From JAZFSZ01 sp036446455 (GTDB lineage Bacteria > Pseudomonadota > Gammaproteobacteria > Acidiferrobacterales > JAJDNE01): a stretch of DNA of 12,442 bases. The notes below the pieces were generated by a model. The model was not told where the DNA came from and ran no database searches. It saw only the letters and a program-made list of their open reading frames with translations. The stretch spans positions 1 through 12,442 of the forward strand of contig JAZFSZ010000066.1 in NCBI GenBank assembly GCA_036446455.1, read 5' to 3'. This document shows positions 1 to 4,938 of this stretch, piece after piece (the stretch's first letter is position 1; the number at the start of each line of letters is the position of its first letter). The position numbers and the translations under genes are program-made.

Positions 1-127
1 CCCGGGTTAAATTGGTGATGGTGACTTCATATCGCCGCGTGTCATCGGAAGCAAAAACCGGTGCGTACATAAAACTGCTTGCGACAATGGTAACAAGTGC
101 CGCAAATTTCAGTCTGCTGATTTTCAT
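1..127 (-). CDS. Spondin-domain secreted protein, N-terminal 42 residues (cut by window start)
   Basis: The frame opens at ATG 127..125, with AGGAG 7-8 nt upstream, and runs off the window edge. Residues 1-27 form a Sec signal peptide: a basic start (MKISRLK), a hydrophobic core and a likely cut after PVFA. The mature part begins SDDTRRYEVTITNLTR. The pattern YEVTITNLTRG is, from memory, the typical opening of bacterial Spondin_N proteins, which are exported and of unknown function. Only about 15 mature residues are visible, so the family call rests on one short motif. The gene lies 148 bp behind the sensor kinase gene, in the same direction. It has its own candidate promoter, carrying four copies of the repeat also found before the response regulator and bufA. 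This suggests that it belongs to the same regulon as the bufferin genes. Confidence 0.6.
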   Translation of the reverse strand, partial: MKISRLKFAALVTIVASSFMYAPVFASDDTRRYEVTITNLTR

Positions 128-148
128 GCTGAATCTCCTGTGATGTGG

Positions 149-170
149 GGGTCCACCAATGGGTTGACCC
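149..170 (-). repeat. Stem-loop in the leader of the spondin gene
   Basis: GGGTC (149-153) pairs with GACCC (166-170) and ACC (155-157) with GGT (162-164). There is one mismatch and a 4-nt loop. The hairpin lies about 10 nt upstream of the Shine-Dalgarno sequence of the spondin gene, inside its predicted 5' leader. It could affect mRNA stability or translation. No T-run follows, so it is not a terminator. The role is inferred. Confidence 0.35.
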
Positions 171-211
171 TGCTATCAATCACTGGGCCATCAATCATCG
201 GTGTCGGTGTC

Positions 212-266
212 AGCATGACGTTGATTGTTCACGCGGCTATCACACAATTGTCACGTTTTGGTCACA
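212..266 (-). promoter_or_regulatory. Array of four YGTGA repeats at 11-bp spacing, with promoter of the spondin gene
   Basis: Read on the minus strand, four consecutive 11-mers start with YGTGA: TGTGACCAAAA, CGTGACAATTG, TGTGATAGCCG and CGTGAACAATC. On the plus strand these are TCACR at 262, 251, 240 and 229, exactly 11 bp apart. Direct repeats in helical phase are the normal binding pattern of OmpR/PhoB-family regulators, and the neighbouring regulator belongs to that family. The last repeat is followed after 11 bp by CATGCT (217..212), a weak -10 matching TATAAT at 3 of 6 positions. This would give a start site near 205 and a leader of about 80 nt. The same motif and spacing occur before the response regulator gene and bufA. 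Confidence 0.6.
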
Positions 267-275
267 ATTTTATGT

Positions 276-1754
276 TCAGGCCGTCTGATGCAAGGGCAAG
301 TCAAAAGAAATCTCGGTGCCGTTGTCCGGGCTGCTGCTGGCTTTTATAGAACTACCGTGCAATTCGACAATGCGTTTGGTTATCGCCAAACCGAGTCCCA
401 CACCCGTATGCGTGTTGCTGGTGCTATCCTCAATCCGGTAAAACCGGTCAAATATAAAAGGCAATTTATCTGCGGGAATTCCAGTGCCGCTGTCGTGAAC
501 GCAGATTCTTATATGCTGCCCCTGCGCGGTTACGTTAACGGTAACCTGCCCCCCTTCCGGGGTGTAGCGCAGCGCATTGTCGATTAAATTACCCAGCACG
601 CGCTCCATCAGGGCAATATCTGCACATACAAAGTGGACCGCTTTATCCACATTTGCCGATACGAAGATATTCTTTGAATCCGCCTGCAGTTTAAATTTCA
701 GGATCACATCCTGCAGCAAGTCCGCCAGGGTAAAGGTTTCACAATGGAGTTTTACTTCGCGTGCATCCAGCTTGGCAAGATCAAATAAATCACCGATCAG
801 TTTCGCCAGATGCTGACAATGCTTCAGGGCAACGTCGAGGTATTCACGCTTTTTGGTATCGCTGAGAGTGGCTTCCTTGACTCGCAGTGTCTCCAGGTAT
901 CCCTGCAGTGATGCCAACGGTGTGCGTAAATCGTGGGAAACATTGGCGACCAGCTCGCGACGCAGATTGTCATTGCGCGTCAATCGCTGCACCTGGGACA
1001 TGATACGGCCTGACATTTTATTAAAGGCTTGCCCCAGGCGGTCTATTTCATCGCGAAAAATACTGCGGTCAACGGGAAAATTGATGGCGTCGCTGAATTT
1101 ACTTTTACTGAATTTATCGATTTCCCGGGTTAATAACGACAGTCGCCGAGTTAACCAGGCAAATAACAGCAGCCCAACAACCAGCACCACAAGCAATCCG
1201 GAAGCGCCTGCCCAGGCACTCATCTTCAGGATATAACTGCCGGATAGCAGTTCAACAACGCCGTCATACCGGTCACTACCCAATATGACATAGAGATATC
1301 CTTGTAGCTTGCCCTGCTGCCTGATGGCGGCGGCAGAAAACACTTTTTGCCCAGTGGGGTCACGGGGGTTGTCACCAGTAATGGGAAACTGGGTCGCAGA
1401 GCTTATAAACTGGTGAATGGGTGCCAGATCAACATGGCTTCGTTTTACTTTGCCCAGCGGTGCCGAGTGAGCCATGACCTGGCCCCGGGTATCGAGCAAA
1501 TAGATCTCGATACTGGGGTTAATGACCATGTACATACCAAAGATTTTTTTCAGCGCCGCTTCGTTAACCACACCTTGTTGAATCAGATTTCGCCCGTGCA
1601 CCAGATTATCCGCCAGCTCACGATTCAATTTCTGGCTGACTTCCTGCTGATACATCGATGTTGACATCTGTGTCATGGGGATCAACAGAAACGCCACCAA
1701 TAACAACAGCCCCAGCAGCGCGGCCACAAGTTTGCCGTACAGCGTCCTGATCAT
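276..1754 (-). CDS. Membrane sensor histidine kinase (HAMP-HisKA-HATPase)
   Basis: A 492-residue sensor kinase of the inner membrane that would autophosphorylate and pass phosphate to the regulator encoded just upstream. Transmembrane segment 1 covers about residues 7-26. A periplasmic sensor region of about 145 residues follows, then transmembrane segment 2 at about 180-202 and a HAMP linker at about 200-255. The HisKA domain has phosphoacceptor H274 in VANVSHDLRTP. The ATPase domain shows the N box (NLIDNALRYTP, 389-399), G1 (DSGTGIP, 421-427), F box (FIFDRFYR, 433-440) and G2 (GVGLGLAI, 451-458). All catalytic boxes look intact. The ATG overlaps the regulator's stop codon (ATGA), so the two are translationally coupled. 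The sensor region matches no domain I recognise. It has Met 27, 30, 34, 74, 76 and 94 and His 96, 107 and 114, which would fit metal sensing but does not prove it. The ligand is unknown. Confidence 0.93.
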   Translation of the reverse strand: MIRTLYGKLVAALLGLLLLVAFLLIPMTQMSTSMYQQEVSQKLNRELADNLVHGRNLIQQGVVNEAALKKIFGMYMVINPSIEIYLLDTRGQVMAHSAPLGKVKRSHVDLAPIHQFISSATQFPITGDNPRDPTGQKVFSAAAIRQQGKLQGYLYVILGSDRYDGVVELLSGSYILKMSAWAGASGLLVVLVVGLLLFAWLTRRLSLLTREIDKFSKSKFSDAINFPVDRSIFRDEIDRLGQAFNKMSGRIMSQVQRLTRNDNLRRELVANVSHDLRTPLASLQGYLETLRVKEATLSDTKKREYLDVALKHCQHLAKLIGDLFDLAKLDAREVKLHCETFTLADLLQDVILKFKLQADSKNIFVSANVDKAVHFVCADIALMERVLGNLIDNALRYTPEGGQVTVNVTAQGQHIRICVHDSGTGIPADKLPFIFDRFYRIEDSTSNTHTGVGLGLAITKRIVELHGSSIKASSSPDNGTEISFDLPLHQTA

Positions 1755-2470
1755 ACTTTCGCCTTAACGGCTTGCTCGGCCGGATCGGCAAACTTGTAGC
1801 CCACACCCCAGACGGTGAGAAGGTATTGCGGATCAGATGGATTGTCTTCGATCTTGGCGCGCAGGCGGTTGATGTGCGAGTTTACCGTGTGCTCATAGCC
1901 GTCATGGCCGTGACCCCAGACGCGGTCGAGTAATTGGGGGCGCGTAAATACCTGCCCCGGGTGGCGTGCAAAACAGGCCAGCAAATCGAACTCCCGCGCC
2001 GTCAGGTCTATACATTTACCTGCCAGTTCGGCACGGCGACGATTGCGATTGATCACCAGGTTACCGACGCTGTAGATATCTTCTGTTTCGGTGGGAGCGC
2101 CCATTAACGCCATGCGCCTGAAGATGGCTTTCACGCGCGCCACCAGTTCGAGAACGCTAAACGGTTTGGTCAAATAATCATCGGCGCCGATCTCCAGCCC
2201 CCGCACACGATCCCGCTCAGTGCTTTTTGCAGTCAACATCAGGATGGGTGTGGTGTTATGGTCTTCACGCAGCAGGCGACACACCTCCAGCCCTTCAATG
2301 CCAGGTAACATCAGGTCGAGAATAATCAGATCATAGAATTTTTCTCGCGCCCGCCGCAGGCCGGCGATACCATCATATGCATGGTCGACATTCACCGCCA
2401 GGTCTTTCAGGTGAATGGCGACGAGGGTGGCAATATCCCTGTTGTCTTCAATTACCAGAACGCGCTTCAT
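1751..2470 (-). CDS. OmpR/PhoB-family response regulator
   Basis: A 239-residue DNA-binding response regulator and partner of the downstream kinase. The receiver domain (about 1-118) has acidic residues E8 and D9, phosphoacceptor D52 (LIILDLMLPG), T80 and K102 (TKPF). The C-terminal winged helix (about 133-227) has the usual FTRPQLLDRVWG and HINRLRAKIE segments and ends WGVGYKF. I place the start at ATG 2470, because MKRVLVIEDN is the normal beginning of the family. A GTG 24 nt upstream (2494) keeps the frame open but would add residues not typical of the family and lies at the predicted transcript start. The predicted promoter carries two YGTGA repeats at 11-bp spacing, which suggests autoregulation. 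It resembles regulators such as CusR or PhoP only at family level, so no gene name is given. Confidence 0.93.
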   Translation of the reverse strand: MKRVLVIEDNRDIATLVAIHLKDLAVNVDHAYDGIAGLRRAREKFYDLIILDLMLPGIEGLEVCRLLREDHNTTPILMLTAKSTERDRVRGLEIGADDYLTKPFSVLELVARVKAIFRRMALMGAPTETEDIYSVGNLVINRNRRRAELAGKCIDLTAREFDLLACFARHPGQVFTRPQLLDRVWGHGHDGYEHTVNSHINRLRAKIEDNPSDPQYLLTVWGVGYKFADPAEQAVKAKV

Positions 2471-2504
2471 GTGTGTCCACCGGTTTTGCCCCACACCGCA
2501 CCCG

Positions 2505-2537
2505 AGCCTAGCGACAATTCTTCACGAAAGTATCACG
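2505..2537 (-). promoter_or_regulatory. Promoter and direct-repeat operator of the response regulator-kinase operon
   Basis: On the minus strand, CGTGATACTTT is followed directly by CGTGAAGAATT; the YGTGA cores lie at 2537..2533 and 2526..2522, 11 bp apart. After another 11 bp comes TAGGCT (2510..2505), a partial -10. A start site near 2498 would leave a leader of about 28 nt before ATG 2470. The first 10 bases, CGTGATACTT, also occur before bufA. The site is inferred from repeat geometry. Confidence 0.55.
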
Positions 2538-2540
2538 ATG

Positions 2541-2570
2541 TTTACGGGTCTAAACGGGCATGCCCGTAAA
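2541..2570. repeat. TTTACGGG direct and inverted repeat cluster
   Basis: TTTACGGG (2541-2548) recurs as TAAACGGG (2551-2558), a 10-bp period. It then appears inverted as CCCGTAAA (2563-2570). The middle contains a perfect 14-bp palindrome, ACGGGCATGCCCGT (2554-2567). The cluster lies just upstream of the YGTGA pair of the regulator promoter, on the far side from the gene. It looks like an operator for a second, dimeric DNA-binding protein. As a terminator it would lack a T-run. Confidence 0.4.
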
Positions 2571-2670
2571 TCTACGCGACCACATCAGCGAAAAATGCCG
2601 TTTCTTCCAGCCAAGGCAGGTGTTTCCTGGCCTTATTATTGGTTCGTTCGCTTCTGACTCCAAAATATCC

Positions 2671-2698
2671 GGAACGTTCACCACGGTGTGTGGTCTGA
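2671..2698 (+). promoter_or_regulatory. Possible ECF (sigmaE-like) promoter facing bufA
   Basis: GGAACGT (2671-2677) is followed by a 16-bp spacer and TCTGA (2694-2698). This is close to the E. coli sigmaE pattern of GGAACTT with TCNNA. Transcription would start near 2704 and give a leader of about 210 nt before bufA. Bufferin operons in other proteobacteria have been linked to ECF sigma factors, so the location makes sense. One match of this length can arise by chance. The repeat-linked promoter at 2775-2807 is the stronger candidate. Confidence 0.3.
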
Positions 2699-2774
2699 CA
2701 ACAGTCGGCAGGAGCAACGTTTGGACGCAGGCATGATCCGATTCACCCATTTATACTGGTTTTTTTCGTCTTGC

Positions 2775-2807
2775 CGTGATACTTGCGTGATATTTATTAA
2801 CTATTAA
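2775..2807 (+). promoter_or_regulatory. Promoter of the bufferin operon with two YGTGA repeats at 11-bp spacing
   Basis: CGTGATACTTG (from 2775) is followed directly by CGTGATATTTA (from 2786), so the CGTGA cores are exactly 11 bp apart. A further 11 bp after the second core stands TATTAA (2802-2807), a good -10. No good -35 hexamer is present at the usual distance, as expected for an activator-dependent promoter of the PhoB type. The start site would be near 2814 and the leader about 100 nt. The two-component system encoded next door is the obvious candidate activator. Confidence 0.6.
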
Positions 2808-2856
2808 TACACCTATCGGTTCATTCACTGATCGATAACCATGGCGTCAACAGTAA

Positions 2857-2879
2857 TGCCTAACGCTACGCTGTTAGCA
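2857..2879 (+). repeat. Short hairpin in the bufA leader
   Basis: TGC-CTAAC (2857-2864) can pair with GTTAG-CA (2873-2879), leaving one bulged base and an 8-nt loop. It lies about 35 nt before the bufA start codon and leaves the Shine-Dalgarno sequence free. It may stabilise the messenger. It is a modest structure and could be chance. Confidence 0.25.
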
Positions 2880-2913
2880 CTACCACGCAATCGACAACAC
2901 TAAGGAGAAATTC

Positions 2914-3174
2914 ATGACAACAAGAAGGAAATTTACCACCATGGCACTGGCCAGTGCCGCTGCCGCCCTGTTTATGGCCGCCCCGACAACAGCTGTGCAG
3001 GCCGGTAAGGCCGGAGTTAAATGTTTTGGCGTTAACACGTGCAAGGGCCACAACGACTGCAAGACTGCCACCAACGCCTGCAAGGGCAAGGCATCCTGCA
3101 AGGGTCAGGGTTTTGTGAAGATGTCCAAACATGCCTGTAAGGAAATCGGTGGATCGGAAAACAAACCTAAATAA
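2914..3174 (+). CDS. bufA: BufA2-type bufferin precursor (Cys-rich exported peptide)
   Basis: An 86-residue precursor with a strong Shine-Dalgarno (AAGGAG, 2902-2907) 6 nt before ATG. Residues 1-30 form a signal peptide: TTRRKF, then a long Ala/Leu core, and a likely cut after TAVQA. The mature peptide of about 56 residues has six Cys (37, 43, 49, 56, 62, 75). Three occur as CKG (43, 56, 62), and the segment ends HACKEIGG. This layout, followed by MNIO and DUF2063 genes, is that of BufA2-family bufferins. These are ribosomally made periplasmic metallophores whose Cys residues are converted to copper-binding heterocycles, as described for Caulobacter bufferins. The family call comes from recall and context, not from a search. 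The expected product is a modified periplasmic peptide that buffers copper. The twin-Arg motif is unusual and hints at Tat export. Confidence 0.85.
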   Translation: MTTRRKFTTMALASAAAALFMAAPTTAVQAGKAGVKCFGVNTCKGHNDCKTATNACKGKASCKGQGFVKMSKHACKEIGGSENKPK

Positions 3175-3191
3175 ATCTACCGTCGATGGTT

Positions 3192-3232
3192 GACTGGCGC
3201 CCGCTACTGCATTCGGGCGCCAGTCTTCTTTT
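3192..3232 (+). terminator. Stem-loop with T-rich tail between bufA and bufB (partial terminator)
   Basis: GACTGGCGCCCG (3192-3203) pairs perfectly over 12 bp with CGGGCGCCAGTC (3214-3225). The loop is 10 nt and is followed by TTCTTTT. This has the form of an intrinsic terminator 18 nt after the bufA stop, but bufB begins only 21 nt after the stem and has no other visible promoter. It therefore probably acts as a leaky terminator or 3'-end stabiliser, giving more bufA than bufBC messenger. Confidence 0.75.
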
Positions 3233-3245
3233 CAAGGAGTCGTGC

Positions 3246-4097
3246 ATGGCAAACACCGACAATCAGCCGCGACCTTATCTCGGTTTTGGCCTGGGCCTGC
3301 GCAAAGACCATTATGAAACGGTATTGGCCGAACGCCCGAATGTTGACTGGTTCGAGATTCTTTCGGAAAATTATATGGTCGACGGCGGCAAACCGCTGCA
3401 TTATCTGACACGCATCCGCGAACACTACCCGATGGTGATGCACGGGGTGTCCCTGTCCATCGGCAGTAGCGAGCCTCTGAACCGCGATTACCTTACGCGA
3501 CTAAAAGCACTCATCAAACGTGTTGAACCGGAATGGTTTTCGGACCACCTTTGCTGGACCGGAGTGGAAGGTGTCAATCTTCATGACCTGATGCCCATGC
3601 CCTATACCGAGGAAGCAGTAGCGCATATTGCCGATCGTGTGCAACAGGTGCAGGACTTCATGGGCCGGCAAATGCTACTGGAGAACGTATCCAGCTATGT
3701 CAGCTACAGTAGCTCACAAATGAGCGAGTGGGAGTTTTTGCGCGAAGTCGCAGAACGTGCCGATTGCCTGATCCTGCTTGACATCAACAATATCTACGTC
3801 AGCGCCTTTAATCACAAGTTCGATCCCTATATCTACCTGGAGGCCATGCCGACCGAGCGGGTCTACCAGTTTCATCTTGCCGGTCATACCCGGCAAGGCG
3901 ATATCATCATCGATACCCACGACCATCCCATTGTTGACCCGGTATTCGAGCTCTATGGTGCAGCCGTACGCCAATTTGGCCGCGTGTCTACCATGATAGA
4001 ACGTGATGACAACATTCCACCGCTTGCAGAACTACTCAATGAACTGAACCAGGTGCGGCACATCGCCGACCGTATTCTCAAGGAGCAAGTGGCATGA
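3246..4097 (+). CDS. bufB: Bufferin-modifying MNIO enzyme (DUF692 family)
   Basis: A 283-residue cytoplasmic enzyme of the MNIO family (multinuclear non-heme iron oxidases, DUF692), relatives of MbnB and HvfB. Such enzymes use iron and O2 to convert peptide Cys residues into thiooxazole or oxazolone/thioamide groups. The family's conserved patches appear in order: GFGLGLRKDHYE, EILSENY (E41, N42), VMHGVSLSIG (H66), SDHLCW (H101), LLENVSSY (E146, N147), LLDINNIYVS (D179, N181, N182), QFHLAGH (H210, H214), IDTHDHPI and MIERDDNIP (E252). This fits a TIM barrel with a His/Asp/Glu-lined iron site; I have not assigned individual ligands. I choose ATG 3246 because AAGGAG (3234-3239) precedes it and the protein aligns from there. 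An earlier in-frame ATG at 3186 would run through the terminator stem. It is coupled to bufC by an ATGA overlap. Confidence 0.93.
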   Translation: MANTDNQPRPYLGFGLGLRKDHYETVLAERPNVDWFEILSENYMVDGGKPLHYLTRIREHYPMVMHGVSLSIGSSEPLNRDYLTRLKALIKRVEPEWFSDHLCWTGVEGVNLHDLMPMPYTEEAVAHIADRVQQVQDFMGRQMLLENVSSYVSYSSSQMSEWEFLREVAERADCLILLDINNIYVSAFNHKFDPYIYLEAMPTERVYQFHLAGHTRQGDIIIDTHDHPIVDPVFELYGAAVRQFGRVSTMIERDDNIPPLAELLNELNQVRHIADRILKEQVA

Positions 4098-4873
4098 GCC
4101 AGCTTGCCAAACTGCAACAGGCGTTTCAACGGCGCGTGCTCGACCCGAAGCAAAGCTCCCTGCCAACCTGGGTGAGCGCCGGCGGGCGGGCGACACCGGA
4201 AACGCAGTTATTGGTCTACACCAGCGCTTACCGCGCGCGTCTCACCGAAGTCCTGGCGGAAGATTTCCCGGCCATCGCCAATGCCATAGGGGAAGACGGC
4301 TTTGAAACACTGGCAGAGGCCTATATCGATGCGCACCCGTCCAGGTATTTCAGCCTGCGCGACTTCGGCGACCACATGGCTGACTTTATGACCCACGCGG
4401 CCGACTACAAAGACATGCCCTGGCTCAGTGAGCTGGCCGTATTTGAACGTTTGTTGGGTCGGGCTTTCGATGCGACCGATGCCCCCATCTTCAGGGAGCA
4501 AGACATGGCAGCCGTGCCTGCCGAAAACTGGGCCGATTTGCGATTTATTTTGCACCCTTCTGTGCAGCGCATCGATTGTATCTGGGATGCACCGTCGATG
4601 TGGAAGGTGTTAACCAGTGATACACCAAAGGAAGTGACCGCCGAAGCCGGTGAGTCAGTGGCCTGGCTTGTATGGCGTCAGCAACTGACGACGCAGTTTC
4701 GGTCGTTAAACAAGGGAGAACAAATTGTGCTGGACACACTGCGGGAAGGTGCAACATTTAACGATGCCTGCGTTGCCCTCAGCACACTAATGGCAGAAGA
4801 CGAAGTACCGCTACACATCGCCACCCTGCTCAAGAGCTGGATTACGCAGGAGCTTATCAGCGGCATCAAATAG
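4094..4873 (+). CDS. bufC: BufC/HvfC-type partner protein (DUF2063)
   Basis: A 259-residue protein with the DUF2063 N-terminal domain at about residues 4-95 (LQQAFQRRVL, then VYTSAYRARLTEVLAEDFPAI and HPSRYFSLRDFGDHMADF). This domain nearly always accompanies MNIO enzymes. In the family it binds the precursor peptide and presents it to the enzyme. The C-terminal part (about 100-259) is variable and has a helical, wing-like character. The start codon overlaps the bufB stop (ATGA), with AGGAG 9-10 nt upstream inside bufB. This tight coupling fits a 1:1 enzyme complex in the cytoplasm. No transporter or DoxX-like bufD gene follows. Confidence 0.88.
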   Translation: MSQLAKLQQAFQRRVLDPKQSSLPTWVSAGGRATPETQLLVYTSAYRARLTEVLAEDFPAIANAIGEDGFETLAEAYIDAHPSRYFSLRDFGDHMADFMTHAADYKDMPWLSELAVFERLLGRAFDATDAPIFREQDMAAVPAENWADLRFILHPSVQRIDCIWDAPSMWKVLTSDTPKEVTAEAGESVAWLVWRQQLTTQFRSLNKGEQIVLDTLREGATFNDACVALSTLMAEDEVPLHIATLLKSWITQELISGIK

Positions 4874-4938
4874 CCGCGACCATCCCGCTTGGATACAAAC
4901 TGAACCCAGAGTTCTTCGTTATTTGTTAACATCGGTCA

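Larger units (their letters stand above)
2471..2913. other. Divergent intergenic region between the regulator gene and bufA
   Basis: These 443 bp separate the leftward two-component operon from the rightward bufferin operon. They hold the regulator's promoter and repeats (2505-2537), a TTTACGGG repeat cluster (2541-2570), a possible ECF-type promoter (2671-2698), the bufA promoter with its own repeats (2775-2807) and a leader hairpin (2857-2879). From 2571 to 2670 I see nothing I can name. No open frame here has a convincing ribosome binding site or protein-like composition. Confidence 0.7.

Noticed and set aside
2550..2750. A 66-codon minus-strand frame in the regulator-bufA intergenic region
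   Set aside because: No ribosome site and no protein-like composition, and it runs through the possible promoter and the palindrome.
2866..3132. Minus-strand frames of 73 and 88 codons opposite bufA
   Set aside because: They are antisense to bufA, whose signal peptide, Shine-Dalgarno and Cys pattern are clear. The hydrophobic look comes from reading the Ala-rich signal peptide backwards.
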